The notes under the pieces: generated by a model | The model's input: only the letters and a program-made list of their open reading frames with translations | Database searches by the model: none | Told to the model about the DNA's origin: nothing | Position numbers and translations under genes: made by a program | Shown here: one piece after another, positions 1 through 8,925 of the stretch | How the letters are laid out: the number at the start of each line of letters is the position of its first letter | Numbering within the stretch: the first letter of the stretch is position 1 | Source: Saccharothrix sp. S26 | Lineage (GTDB): Bacteria > Actinomycetota > Actinomycetes > Mycobacteriales > Pseudonocardiaceae | NCBI RefSeq assembly: GCF_021390395.1 | Contig: NZ_JAJUWT010000030.1 | Location: 50,947 to 114,946 of the forward strand | Direction of reading: 5' to 3' | DNA length: 64,000 bases

Positions 1-2
1 GG

Positions 3-2972
3 CACTGCGCGCGCCTGGCCGACGCGCCCACCCTCGGCACCGAGGTGACCGACGACCTGGTCCGGGCGGGCGCGGCCACCGGCGGTTCCGACCCCGCCAT
101 CGTCGCCGACGGCCGCGTGCTCAGCCACGCCGAGCTCGACCGCCGGGTCGACTCCGTCGCCGCGGGCCTGGCCGACCTCGGGGTGGGCCAGGCGCGCCCG
201 GTCGCCGTGCTGCTGCGCCCCGGCCTGGACCTGGTGACCACCATGCTGGCCGTCCTGCGGGCCGGGGGCAGCTACGTCACCTTCGACCTCGGCCAACCGC
301 GCGACCGGCTCTCCTTCGCGTTGGCCGACTGCGGGGCCCGGCTGCTCGTCGCGGCCACGAGCGCCGACCTGGAGGGCGTCACGCTCCCCGACGGCCTGGA
401 CGTGGTCGCGGTGTCCGACCTGGACACCGGGCGGCCGTTCCCGACCGCCGCCCGCAAGTCGCCCACCGATCCCGTCTACACCGTCTACACCTCCGGCTCC
501 ACCGGCAGGCCCAAGGGGGTCGTGCTGCCGGAGGTCACGCTGACCAACCTGGTGCGCAACCAGGACGTGCTGTCCTCCGGCCGGCGGATGCGGACGTTGC
601 AGTACATGTCGCCCGCCTTCGACGTCATCGCCGAAGAGGTGTTCGGCACCCTCTGCACGGGCGGCACGCTCGTCGTCCCGCCCACCGACATCCGCACCGA
701 CTTCCCCGCGCTGGCCCGGTTCCTCGCCGAGCAGCGCGTCGAGCGGGCGTTCTTCCCGTACGTGGCGCTGCGCGAGCTCGCGGCCGTGCTGGCCTCGTCC
801 ACAGTGGACCTGAGCTGCCTGCGGGAGGTGTACGTTACGGGGGAGCGGCTGACCATCACCGACGACCTGCGCGCGATGTTCCGGCGCTACCCGAACGCGC
901 GCCTGAGCAACATCTACGGGCCCTCCGAGGCGCACCTGTGCACCGGTGAGGAGCTGGCCGCCGACCCGACCGCGTGGCCGACGCTGCCGCCCATCGGGCG
1001 GGTGGTCGCGGGCGTCGACGCCAGGGTGCTCGTCGACGGCGACCGGTGGGCACCGTTCGGCGTCGAGGGCGAGCTGTGCGTGGCCGGACCCGTGGTCTCC
1101 CCGGGCTACCTCGGCCTGCCGGAGAAGACCCGCCAGGCCATGGTGGACGACCCGTTCACGCCCGGGCAGCGGATGTACCGCACCGGGGACGTCGTCGTGC
1201 TCACCCCCGACGGCAGGCTGCACTACCGGGGCCGGGCCGACGACCAGGTCAAGATCCGCGGCTACCGGGTGGAGCCCGCCGAGGTGGAGGCCGTCCTGGA
1301 GCGGCTGCTCGACGTCGAGGCGGCGGTCGTGGTGGACGTGCCCGCGGGCGCGGACCGCGTGCTGCACGGCTTCGTGCGCTCCACGGCGGAACCCCCGGAC
1401 GACTGGCGCGCCCGGGTGGCCGCCGAGCTGCCCGGGTACATGATCCCGCGGGAGGTCACCCGGCTCGACGCCCTCCCGATCACCTCCAACGGCAAGACCG
1501 ACCGCCGCGCCCTGCGCGCCCTGGCGGAGGGCCACGACGCCGCCGCGCCGCGACCCGCGGTCGAGGCGACCTGGTCGCGGTCCGAGCAGGCCGTGGCCGA
1601 GGTGTGGGGCGAGGTGCTCGGCCACCGGCCCGCCACGCCCGACGACGACTTCTTCACCCTCGGCGGCCACTCGCTGCTGGCCGCCCGCCTGCACCGGCTG
1701 GTGCGCCGGCGCTTCTCCACCGACGTGCCGCTGTCGGCGCTGCTCGCCACGCCCACCGTGCGCGGCATGGCGGCGAGCCTGGCGGGCTCGACCACGCCCC
1801 AGGCGCCCGACCTGCGGGCCGACGCGCGGCTGCACCACCTGGTCGTGGGGCGGCGTCGCGAGCCGGCGGACGGCACCGTGCTGCTGACCGGCGCCACCGG
1901 TTTCCTCGGCAGCCACCTGCTCGACGAGCTGCACCGCACCGGCCGCCGGGTGACCTGCCTGGTCCGCGCCGACGGCGTCGACCAGGCGCGGCAACGCCTG
2001 CGGGACGCGTACGCCAAGTTCGCCCTCGACTCGTCGCGGCTGGACGAGGTCGAGGTCGTCGTGGGCGACCTGGCCGAACCGCGGCTCGGGCTCGGCGACG
2101 ACTTCGAGCGGCTGGCGCTCGGGGTGCGGGAGGTCTACCACGCCGCGGCGCACATCAACTTCGCCGCCCCGTACCACACGGTCAAGCGCGGCAACGTCGA
2201 CGGCCTGCGGCGCGTGCTCGACCTGTGCGCGGTCAACCGCACGCCGCTGCGGCTGATCTCCACCCTCGGCGTCTTCCCGCCGGACTCCACCCCGGACACC
2301 GTCACCGAGGGGACCGTGCCGGGCGACCCGGACTCGCTGGGCATCGGGTACTCGCAGAGCAAGTGGGTCGCCGACCGGTTGGCGCTCCAAGCCCGCGAAG
2401 CCGGGTTGCCGGTCACCGTCCACCGGGTGGGCCGCATCGGCGGGCACAGCCGCACCGGCGCGTGCCGCAACGACGACTTCTTCTGGTTGCAGCTCAAGGG
2501 CTTCGCCCTGCTCGGCCGCTACCCGGCCGATATCACCGAGGCCGCCCCGGTCGACCTGCTGCCCGTCGACCACGTCGCCGAGGCCGTCGTGCGGCTCTCC
2601 GAGCACGAACCGGACGACCGCACGTGGCACATCCACCACGCCGTCGGCCTGGGCTGGCCCGAGATCATCGACGTGCTCCGCGAGCGCGGTTACGCCGTGG
2701 AGCCGACCAGCCGCGCCGACTGGCTCTCGGCCCTGGAGCGCCAGGCCGAGCACGACGACCAGGGCGGCGGCCTCGGCTCGCTGGTCCCCCTCATGCGCGA
2801 GGGCGTGATGCGCCTGGGGAGGCACACCTTCGACAACGAGCGGACCAGGCGCGCGTTGGCGGCGGTCGGCTGCCCGCAACCAGGACCGGACACGGGGTGG
2901 GTCCACCGGATGTTCGACTACTTCCAGGACATCGGGGCCGTCCCGTCGCCGGAGGGGAGGCACCATGTCTGA
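3..2972 (+). CDS. NRPS terminal module: adenylation - carrier - thioester reductase (5' end outside window)
   Basis: Activates an acyl or amino acid as adenylate, loads it on a phosphopantetheine arm and releases it by NAD(P)H reduction as an aldehyde or alcohol. Counting from the GTG at 45: adenylation core A3 (YTSGSTGRPKG) near residue 150, A5 (NIYGPSEAHL), A7 (YRTGD), A8 (KIRGYRVEPAE), A10 (NGKTDRRAL); carrier motif GGHSLL near 540; reductase Rossmann motif TGATGFLGSHL near 612 and catalytic YSQSK near 768. The frame stays open with G/C-ending codons from base 3 to 45, and no Shine-Dalgarno precedes the GTG, so the gene probably begins upstream, perhaps with a condensation domain. The stop overlaps the next ATG, so the pair is co-translated. 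Domain calls are firm; the substrate is unknown. Confidence 0.9.
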   Translation, partial: HCARLADAPTLGTEVTDDLVRAGAATGGSDPAIVADGRVLSHAELDRRVDSVAAGLADLGVGQARPVAVLLRPGLDLVTTMLAVLRAGGSYVTFDLGQPRDRLSFALADCGARLLVAATSADLEGVTLPDGLDVVAVSDLDTGRPFPTAARKSPTDPVYTVYTSGSTGRPKGVVLPEVTLTNLVRNQDVLSSGRRMRTLQYMSPAFDVIAEEVFGTLCTGGTLVVPPTDIRTDFPALARFLAEQRVERAFFPYVALRELAAVLASSTVDLSCLREVYVTGERLTITDDLRAMFRRYPNARLSNIYGPSEAHLCTGEELAADPTAWPTLPPIGRVVAGVDARVLVDGDRWAPFGVEGELCVAGPVVSPGYLGLPEKTRQAMVDDPFTPGQRMYRTGDVVVLTPDGRLHYRGRADDQVKIRGYRVEPAEVEAVLERLLDVEAAVVVDVPAGADRVLHGFVRSTAEPPDDWRARVAAELPGYMIPREVTRLDALPITSNGKTDRRALRALAEGHDAAAPRPAVEATWSRSEQAVAEVWGEVLGHRPATPDDDFFTLGGHSLLAARLHRLVRRRFSTDVPLSALLATPTVRGMAASLAGSTTPQAPDLRADARLHHLVVGRRREPADGTVLLTGATGFLGSHLLDELHRTGRRVTCLVRADGVDQARQRLRDAYAKFALDSSRLDEVEVVVGDLAEPRLGLGDDFERLALGVREVYHAAAHINFAAPYHTVKRGNVDGLRRVLDLCAVNRTPLRLISTLGVFPPDSTPDTVTEGTVPGDPDSLGIGYSQSKWVADRLALQAREAGLPVTVHRVGRIGGHSRTGACRNDDFFWLQLKGFALLGRYPADITEAAPVDLLPVDHVAEAVVRLSEHEPDDRTWHIHHAVGLGWPEIIDVLRERGYAVEPTSRADWLSALERQAEHDDQGGGLGSLVPLMREGVMRLGRHTFDNERTRRALAAVGCPQPGPDTGWVHRMFDYFQDIGAVPSPEGRHHV

Positions 2973-4350
2973 CCGGGCGATACGTTCGGTGGCGATCATC
3001 GGCGCGGGACCCGTGGGCTGCGCCCTGGCCACGTTGCTGCGCCGACAGGGGCTGACCGTCGACGTCTTCGAACGCCGGCCGGAGTCGGCGGGCGGGGGCA
3101 GCGGGCACTCGTTCAACCTCACCCTCACCTCGCGCGGGCTGGACTGCCTGCCGCGCTCGGTGAAGCGCCGCCTGTACCTGCAGGGCGCGGTGCTCACCAA
3201 GCGGATCATCCACCACCGCGACGGGGCCATCTCGACGCAGCCCTACGGCACCGCCGACGCCCACCACCTGGTGTCCATCCCGCGCCGCGTCCTGCAGGAC
3301 CTGCTGCGCGACCAGGCGCTGCGCTCGGGAGCGGAGATCCACTACGAACGCGCGTGCGTCGACGTGGACACCGCGCGCCCGGCCGTGCTGCTGCGCGACC
3401 GCGACGGCGCGACGTCGTGGGTGGAGGCGGACCTGGTGGTCGGCTGCGACGGCGCCAACAGCGCCGTGCGGGAGGCGATCGCCGCGAAGCACCCCGGCGA
3501 GCTGCTCGTGACCAGCGAGACGATCGCCCACGGCCACGCCGAGATCACCATGGACTACGCCGACGCCGACCCCACCGGCATGCACCTGTGGCCGCGCGGC
3601 GACCACTTCCTGCAAGCGCAGCCCAACCGGGACCGCACGTTCACCACCAGCCTCTTCCGGCCGCTGGACGGTGACGCCCGCAGCCCCCGCTTCGCGGGGC
3701 TGGGCTCGCCCGACGCGGTCGCCGACTACTGCGCCACCGAGTTCCCGGACGTCTTCGACCGGATGGCGGGGGTCGAGCGGGACCTGGCGGGCAGGCGGCC
3801 GGGCAGGCTGCGCATCGTCACGTGCGCGCCGTACCACCACGGGCGCGTGGTGCTCGTCGGTGACGCCGCCCACGCCGTCGTGCCGTTCTTCGGGCAGGGC
3901 GTGAACTGCAGTTTCGAGGACACCGCCACCCTGGCCGCGCTGGTGGAGAAGGCCCGGTTCACCGCGGGCGCCCACGCCGGCGACACCGCCGGGGCGGTCG
4001 TCGCCGAGTACAGCGACATCCGGGTGCGCGCGGGCCACGCGCTGGCCGAGTTGTCACTGCGCAACCTGGAGGAGCTGTCCGACCGGGTGGACAGCTCCTC
4101 CTTCCTGGCGCGGCGGGCCCTGGAGCGGCGGTTGCACGAAGTCCACCCCGACCTGTTCACGCCCCTGTACCAGTTGGTCGCGTTCACCACGATGTCCTAC
4201 GACACCGCGCAGCGGGTGCACGCCGAGCTCAGCGCGGCCCTGGACGAGGTGTGCGCGGGCCGGGACCCGGTGGCGGAACGGGACGCGATCATCGGCGACT
4301 TCGCGCGCCTGTACGGCGGCGCGGGCAGCCGGGCGAGCCATGCCTGCTGA
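2965..4350 (+). CDS. FAD-dependent monooxygenase, kynurenine 3-monooxygenase family
   Basis: A 461-residue class A flavoprotein hydroxylase expected to ortho-hydroxylate an aromatic ring with NAD(P)H and O2. It shows the N-terminal dinucleotide motif GAGPVGC (13-19), the family-typical segment GHSFNLTLTSRGL (47-59; KMO has GRSINLALSxRG), the DG motif CDGANSAVR near 161 and the GD motif GDAAHAVVPFFGQG near 299. The C-terminal part, with NLEEL and PLYQLVAF, also follows KMO. Its ATG sits 8 bp inside the upstream NRPS gene, a translationally coupled pair. No tryptophan dioxygenase or kynureninase lies in this window, so a tailoring role on a kynurenine- or anthranilate-type unit in a natural-product pathway is more likely than catabolism. 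That role is inference. Confidence 0.85.
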   Translation: MSDRAIRSVAIIGAGPVGCALATLLRRQGLTVDVFERRPESAGGGSGHSFNLTLTSRGLDCLPRSVKRRLYLQGAVLTKRIIHHRDGAISTQPYGTADAHHLVSIPRRVLQDLLRDQALRSGAEIHYERACVDVDTARPAVLLRDRDGATSWVEADLVVGCDGANSAVREAIAAKHPGELLVTSETIAHGHAEITMDYADADPTGMHLWPRGDHFLQAQPNRDRTFTTSLFRPLDGDARSPRFAGLGSPDAVADYCATEFPDVFDRMAGVERDLAGRRPGRLRIVTCAPYHHGRVVLVGDAAHAVVPFFGQGVNCSFEDTATLAALVEKARFTAGAHAGDTAGAVVAEYSDIRVRAGHALAELSLRNLEELSDRVDSSSFLARRALERRLHEVHPDLFTPLYQLVAFTTMSYDTAQRVHAELSAALDEVCAGRDPVAERDAIIGDFARLYGGAGSRASHAC

Positions 4351-4359
4351 CCGGCCGCG

Positions 4360-5121
4360 TCACCTCGACAGTGGGAAGGGGGTGGGAGCCCCGGCGGTCT
4401 CGACCGGGGCCCCACCCCCGCCGTCGGCGTGGTCCTCCCGGCCCACGTCGGTGAAGCGGAAACCCACCCCGCGCACCGTGACGATCCAGTGGCCCGCGCC
4501 CAGCTTGCGGCGCAGGCTGCTGACGTGCGTGTCGATGGTGCGGCTGGCCAGCGGGGTGACGTCGTCCTCGACGCTGTCGTACCCCCAGACGCGGCGCAGC
4601 AGCTCGGCGCGGGTGAACACCCTGTCCGGCTCCGCGGCGAGCAGGTGCAGCAACTCGAACTCCTTGCGGGTGGTCTCGACCACCCGGTCGCCGACCCGCA
4701 CCTCCCTCAGCGTGGGGTGGATGCGCAGCTCTCCGAAGGTGATCACGGGTGGCGACAACACCTTGGCCCGCCGCAGCAGCGCGCCCAGGCGGGCGACCAG
4801 CTCACGGCTGTGGTACGGCTTCTCGACGCAGTCGTCGCAGCCCGCCTCGAGCGCGAGCACGCGTTCGAGCTGGGAGAACGACGCGAAGGCGATCATCGGG
4901 ACGTCGCTGACGGCGCGCAGCTCCCGGCACAGCGTGAGGCCGTCGAACTCGGCCAGGTCCAGGTCGATGAACACCACGTCCGCGGCGCGGTGGGCGACCA
5001 TCGTCTCGGCCGCCGTGGCCACGTGCACCGGGTCGTACCCGTGCCTGCGCAAGTCGTTGAGGGTCTCCTCGGTGCCGTCACAGTCGGCGACGACTAATAC
5101 TCGGTGTCCACCACCGATCAC
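4360..5121 (-). CDS. OmpR/PhoB-type response regulator
   Basis: DNA-binding regulator with an N-terminal receiver (VLVVADCDG ... FIDLDLAEFDG ... EKPYHSREL) and a C-terminal winged helix (ELLRRVWGYDS, TIDTHVSSLRRKLG, IVTVRGVGFRF). The phospho-acceptor is probably an Asp in the IDLDL strand and the conserved KP is present, but the usual acidic pair at the end of strand 1 reads A-D. I prefer the GTG at 5121; the frame extends to an ATG at 5205, but those 28 residues are not receiver-like. No histidine kinase is nearby, so it is an orphan. It is divergent from the MFS exporter and convergent with the monooxygenase, which fits a pathway-specific regulator. A strong hairpin overlaps its last codons. 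Confidence 0.85.
   Translation of the reverse strand: MIGGGHRVLVVADCDGTEETLNDLRRHGYDPVHVATAAETMVAHRAADVVFIDLDLAEFDGLTLCRELRAVSDVPMIAFASFSQLERVLALEAGCDDCVEKPYHSRELVARLGALLRRAKVLSPPVITFGELRIHPTLREVRVGDRVVETTRKEFELLHLLAAEPDRVFTRAELLRRVWGYDSVEDDVTPLASRTIDTHVSSLRRKLGAGHWIVTVRGVGFRFTDVGREDHADGGGGAPVETAGAPTPFPLSR
4378..4419. terminator. Strong hairpin between convergent genes, inside the regulator's 3' coding end
   Basis: Left arm 4378-4394 pairs with right arm 4404-4419: 16 bp with a single bulged A and a 9-nt loop, almost all G-C. It lies 28 bp past the monooxygenase stop and encodes the Gly/Pro-rich last residues of the response regulator. It could act in both directions as a factor-independent-like terminator; no U-tract is visible. 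Confidence 0.6.
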
Positions 5122-5296
5122 TTCTCTACCCCCATCCTGGTTCGAGCACGTCGACTCTGAAGTCTCCACGTACCCGGCTTCATTCCAACGAAACCCGCAC
5201 TTCACGAGGGTTGTCGGCCACGGGTGGCGTGCCGCGTCCCCCGATCGGAGTGCAACAGCCCATGAGGGCGATTATCCCAGCGCGAAAGGATGAGTG

Positions 5297-6850
5297 ATGG
5301 GCGGCGAACAGAGCAACGGGACCGACCGCGCGGCGCCACGCCGCCTGCCCGCCGGTCCGTGGCGCGGCCTGGCCCTGCTGACCTTCCCCCTGATCGTCCT
5401 GGCCCTCGACGTCAGCGTGCTGTTCCTGGCCGCCCCGGTGCTGGGCCGCGATCTCGGCGCGGGCCCCACCGAGCTGCTGTGGATCACCGACGTCTACAGC
5501 TTCGTCATCGCCGGTTTCCTCATCGTCATGGGCGCGGTCGGTGACCGGGTCGGGCGGCGCAAGCTGCTGGTCGTGGGCTGCCTGTCGTTCGCGGCGGCGT
5601 CCGTGCTCACCGCCTTCGCCCCGACGCCGGCGGTCCTCATCGCCGCCAGGGCCCTGCTCGGCCTCGCCGGCGCCACGCTGATGCCGTCCACCCTGGCCCT
5701 GATCCGGGTGCTGTTCCCCGACGAAGCCCAGCGGCAGAAGGCGATCGCGGTCTGGATGACCGCGTTCTCCGCGTCGGTGGCGGTCGGCCCGGTGCTCGGC
5801 GGGATCGTCATCGACCAGCTCTGGTGGGGTGCGGTGTTCCTGTTCCCCGTGCCGTTCCTGGTGGTGTTCGCGCTGCTGGCCCACCGCTTCCTGCCCGAGC
5901 AGCGCGCCGAGCGCCCGCAGCCGCTGGACCTGGCGAGCGTCGCGCTCATCGCGCCCGCCATGCTGGGGCTCGCTTACACGATCAAGTCCCTCGCCGTCGG
6001 TGATCTCGGCGTGGTCACCGCGGCCGTGTTCGCCGCCTCCGTGATCGCCGGCGTGGTCGCGGTCCGCCGCCAGTTCCGCGTGACCGGTCCGCTGATCGAA
6101 CCCGCGCTGCTGACCAACCGGCGGGTGCTCGGCGCGCTGGCGCTGCTGCTGATGGGCGTCAGCGCGATGAACGGGTTCTACTTCCTGGCACCCCAGTACT
6201 TCCAGCACGTCCAAGGCCGCTCCGCCTCGTCCACCGGCCTGCTCCTGCTGCCGTTGGCCCTCACCGCCGTGGTGGCGTCCCTGGTGACGCCCCCGCTGCT
6301 GGGCCTGGTCCGCCCGCCGCTGCTGGTCGCGGGGTGCGCCGCCCTGTCGGGCGCGGGTTTCGTGCTGCTGGCCCTGTGGTCGGGGCCGCTGTCGGCGGTC
6401 GCCCTGACCGCGCTGGGGTGTGTGATCGTGGCGGGGATCAGCGCCCTGGGGGTCGTCATGACGGACCTCGTCGTCGGCGTCGCCCCGCCGGAACACGCGG
6501 GCGCGGCGGCGGGCATGTCCGAGACCGCGGGGGAGCTGGGCGTGGCGCTGGGCGTCGCCGTCATGGGCTCCATCTCCGTCTTCGCCTACCGCACCACCGT
6601 CGTGGACGACCCGGCCGCCCTGGACCCCGCCACCCGCGCCGCCGTCGCCGAGTCCGTCACGACCGCCCGCGCCGTCGCCGACGACTCGCCCGACCCCGCC
6701 CGCGTCCTGGACACCATGAGCAACGCCTTCGACGCGGGCCTGTCCTGGTCCGCCGCCGCTGCCGCCGTCGCCATGGCGGTCTGCGTCACCCTGGCCCTCA
6801 CCCTCCTGCGCAAGGCCCACACCCCGGCGGACCAGACCGGGACCGGCTGA
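5297..6850 (+). CDS. MFS drug exporter, DHA2 (EmrB/QacA-like) family
   Basis: Predicted 14-helix proton-driven efflux protein of 517 residues. Helices run from LTFPLIVLALDVSVLFLAAP onward; the loop GDRVGRRKLL between helices 2 and 3 is the MFS motif A and the SVAVGPVLGG segment is the antiporter motif C. A Shine-Dalgarno AAAGGA at 5285-5290 is 6 nt from this ATG but only 3 nt from the in-frame GTG at 5294, so I choose the ATG. It is transcribed divergently from the response regulator, with under 180 bp between starts. Beside an NRPS module and a flavin oxygenase it is probably the self-resistance or export pump of that pathway; that is inference. Confidence 0.88.
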   Translation: MGGEQSNGTDRAAPRRLPAGPWRGLALLTFPLIVLALDVSVLFLAAPVLGRDLGAGPTELLWITDVYSFVIAGFLIVMGAVGDRVGRRKLLVVGCLSFAAASVLTAFAPTPAVLIAARALLGLAGATLMPSTLALIRVLFPDEAQRQKAIAVWMTAFSASVAVGPVLGGIVIDQLWWGAVFLFPVPFLVVFALLAHRFLPEQRAERPQPLDLASVALIAPAMLGLAYTIKSLAVGDLGVVTAAVFAASVIAGVVAVRRQFRVTGPLIEPALLTNRRVLGALALLLMGVSAMNGFYFLAPQYFQHVQGRSASSTGLLLLPLALTAVVASLVTPPLLGLVRPPLLVAGCAALSGAGFVLLALWSGPLSAVALTALGCVIVAGISALGVVMTDLVVGVAPPEHAGAAAGMSETAGELGVALGVAVMGSISVFAYRTTVVDDPAALDPATRAAVAESVTTARAVADDSPDPARVLDTMSNAFDAGLSWSAAAAAVAMAVCVTLALTLLRKAHTPADQTGTG

Positions 6851-6870
6851 CCGGGAAGAGCCGCTCCCGG
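6851..6870 (+). terminator. Possible terminator hairpin after the MFS gene
   Basis: CCGGGA (6851-6856) and TCCCGG (6865-6870) form a perfect 6-bp stem with an 8-nt loop directly after the MFS stop codon. It is short and lacks a U-tract, so it is only a candidate. Confidence 0.35.
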
Positions 6871-6948
6871 CGGTCCGACCAGTCGAACGCAGAGTTGTTC
6901 GGAGGCAGAGGAATTGGGGTGATCCGCGCGCGCTGATGTCATGAAACA

Positions 6949-6963
6949 CCTTGCGACGCAAGG
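6949..6963. promoter_or_regulatory. Perfect inverted repeat upstream of the sulfonate operon
   Basis: CCTTGCGACGCAAGG is a 15-nt palindrome (7-bp arms around one A) in the 219-bp gap before the ABC permease gene, about 107 bp from its start. It could be the binding site of a sulfur-responsive repressor or activator. It could also fold as a small hairpin. No regulator gene lies in this operon. Confidence 0.4.
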
Positions 6964-7069
6964 ACTTTGGGCGAAGGTGTCCACTGCTCGGGACGGATGA
7001 TCGCGGCAGGCGCATTTCTGTACATTCACCACCGTCTCGCTCACCTCGCCGTTCGCACGGAGCTGTTCC

Positions 7070-7885
7070 ATGGCGCAGAAACAACCGCGGCGCGCCGCGC
7101 TGTCCGTCACGCACGCGGTCGCGGTGCGGGTGGCGGCGGTGGCCGCGTTGGTCGCGGTGTGGGAGTTGTTGGTGCTGGCCGGGTTCTGGCCGCCCGCGGT
7201 CCTGCCCGGGCCCGTGCAGGTGTGGGACCAGTTGCTCGCCGCCTCCGACAGCGCCAACGGCCAGGGCGGGTACGCGGGGTCCACTGTGGTCGAACGGCTC
7301 GGCGTCAGCCTGCGGCGGGTCGGGTACGGCTCCGCCTACGGCATCCTGGTCGGGGTGGGGCTCGGGCTGCTGATGGGCCTGGTCCCGCTGATCCGCGCGG
7401 TGGCCGAGCCGTTCGTGACGTTCCTGCGCGCGCTGCCGCCGCTGGCCTACCTGAGCCTGCTGGTCATCTGGTTCGGCATCGACGAGGAACCCAAGGTCTA
7501 CCTGCTCGTGGTGGCCGCCTTCCCGCCGGTCGCGGTGGCCACCGCGGCGGCCGTGACCGGAGTGAACAGGCAGTACGTGGAGGCCGCGCACGCGCTGGGC
7601 GCGTCCCGGCTCGGCGTGGTCGGCACGGTGGTGCTGCCCGCGTCCGCGCCCGAGATCCTCACCGGCGTCCGGCTGGCCGTGGGCGTGGCCTACAGCTCGG
7701 TCGTGGCCGCCGAGACCGTCAACGGCGCGGACGGCATCGGGGGCATGGTCCTCAACGCCCAGCGCTACAACCAGACCGCGGTCGTCCTGCTCGGGCTCGT
7801 CGTCATCGGCGTGACCGGGCTGCTCATCGACACCGCCATCCTCGCGCTGCAACGCGCCGTCTCGCCGTGGCGCGGGCGGGCCTGA
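7070..7885 (+). CDS. ssuC: ABC transporter permease, sulfonate/taurine (SsuC/TauC) type
   Basis: A 271-residue inner-membrane permease with about six helices and the BPD_transp_1 EAA loop EAAHALGASRLGVVGTVVLP, the contact site for the ATPase. The hydrophobic N-terminus, the FVTFLRALPPLAYLSLLVIWFGID segment and the overall length match SsuC/TauC and related nitrate/thiamine-precursor permeases. It starts the four-gene unit permease - binding lipoprotein - ATPase - dioxygenase, with no stop between it and the next gene's leader beyond 23 bp. The dioxygenase at the end of the operon is what makes sulfonates or sulfate esters the likely cargo rather than nitrate or pyrimidines. Confidence 0.88.
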   Translation: MAQKQPRRAALSVTHAVAVRVAAVAALVAVWELLVLAGFWPPAVLPGPVQVWDQLLAASDSANGQGGYAGSTVVERLGVSLRRVGYGSAYGILVGVGLGLLMGLVPLIRAVAEPFVTFLRALPPLAYLSLLVIWFGIDEEPKVYLLVVAAFPPVAVATAAAVTGVNRQYVEAAHALGASRLGVVGTVVLPASAPEILTGVRLAVGVAYSSVVAAETVNGADGIGGMVLNAQRYNQTAVVLLGLVVIGVTGLLIDTAILALQRAVSPWRGRA

Positions 7886-7908
7886 GCGCCGACACCGGGA
7901 GCACCACC

Positions 7909-8925
7909 ATGTCCGTCACCCGCAGATCGGTCCTGTCCCTGCTCGCCGCCGCACCCGTGCTGGCCGCCTGCGGGGTCGGCGGCTCGTCCACCGGCGAGTC
8001 CGGTGGGCGCCAGGTCCGCATCGCCTACCAGAACTTCGCCGACAGCACGCTGCTGGTGAAGGACCAGGGCGTGCTGGAGAAGGCCCTGCCCGACCACAGG
8101 ATCGCCTGGACCTCGTTCGACTCCGGCGCGAGCATCAACACCGCGTTCCTGGGCGGCGCGATCGACCTCGCGGTCATCGGGTCCAGTCCCGCGGCGGCCG
8201 GGCTGTGCCCGCCGCTGAACATCCCCTACCAGGTCGTCGAGCTGCTCAACGTGATCGGCGACAGCGAAGCGCTGGTGGTGCGCAAGGCCAGCGGCGTCAC
8301 CGACATCAAGGGCCTGGTGGGCCGCAAGGTCGCCGCGCCGTTCAGCTCCACCGCGCACTACAGCCTCCTGGCCGCCTTCCAGCAGGCCGGCGTCGACCCG
8401 GCGTCGGTGACGCTGGTGGACCTGGAACCGCAGAACATCCAGGCCGCCTGGCAACGCGGTGACGTCGACGCCGCCTACGTGTGGACGCCCGTGCTCAGCG
8501 TGCTCCAGCAGGACGGCCTGACCCTCACCGACAGCGCGAAGCTGGCCGCCGCGGGCAAGCCGACCTTGACGTTCACCGTGGCGCGCAAGGAGTTCGTCGA
8601 CCAGAACGGCGACGTGCTGGACGCGTGGTTGGCCGCCACCGACGACGCCCTCAAGAAGATCAAGAACGAGCCGCGGGTGGTCGCCGAGGCCGTGGCGCGG
8701 CAGATCGGCGCGAGCGTGGACGACGCGTTGTCGCAGCTCAAGCAGAACATCTACGTCGACCACGCCGAACAGCTCGGTCCCGAGTACTTCGGCACCGCCG
8801 ACGCGCCCGGCAAGCTCGCCGAGCAGCTGCGCGCCGCGGCCGAGTTCCTGCACGGCCAGAAGAAGGTCGAGGCGGTGCCGGACCTGGCGACGTTCCGCGC
8901 GGCCCTGCGGGCACCCCGTGGGTGA
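7909..8925 (+). CDS. ssuA: Substrate-binding lipoprotein of the sulfonate ABC transporter
   Basis: A 338-residue extracytoplasmic binding protein, SsuA/TauA-like. The start ATG follows a GGGAGCACC leader. The first 21 residues form a lipoprotein signal: RR at 5-6, hydrophobic core, lipobox LAAC with Cys21 as the lipid anchor. The mature part has the family features GAIDLAVIGSSPA, LVGRKVAAPFSSTAHYSLLAAFQ and WQRGDVDAAYVWTP, all typical of the NMT1/SsuA fold that closes on an anionic substrate. Its 3' end overlaps the ATPase start by 8 bp, implying stoichiometric expression. The exact ligand (taurine, alkanesulfonate, aryl sulfate) cannot be read from sequence. Confidence 0.88.
   Translation: MSVTRRSVLSLLAAAPVLAACGVGGSSTGESGGRQVRIAYQNFADSTLLVKDQGVLEKALPDHRIAWTSFDSGASINTAFLGGAIDLAVIGSSPAAAGLCPPLNIPYQVVELLNVIGDSEALVVRKASGVTDIKGLVGRKVAAPFSSTAHYSLLAAFQQAGVDPASVTLVDLEPQNIQAAWQRGDVDAAYVWTPVLSVLQQDGLTLTDSAKLAAAGKPTLTFTVARKEFVDQNGDVLDAWLAATDDALKKIKNEPRVVAEAVARQIGASVDDALSQLKQNIYVDHAEQLGPEYFGTADAPGKLAEQLRAAAEFLHGQKKVEAVPDLATFRAALRAPRG

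Noticed and set aside
974..3055. Long rightward frame (693 codons) inside the NRPS gene
   Set aside because: Arg/Gly/Pro-rich shadow of the real frame, which carries all NRPS motifs.
3..6850. Firm call of a pyrrolobenzodiazepine cluster
   Set aside because: Reductive NRPS release and a KMO-like enzyme are suggestive, but no anthranilate-activating module or proline-branch genes are in the window.
5180..7852. Long leftward frame opposite the MFS exporter and permease
   Set aside because: Composition dominated by Gln, His, Arg and Gly, typical of an antisense shadow in high-GC DNA.
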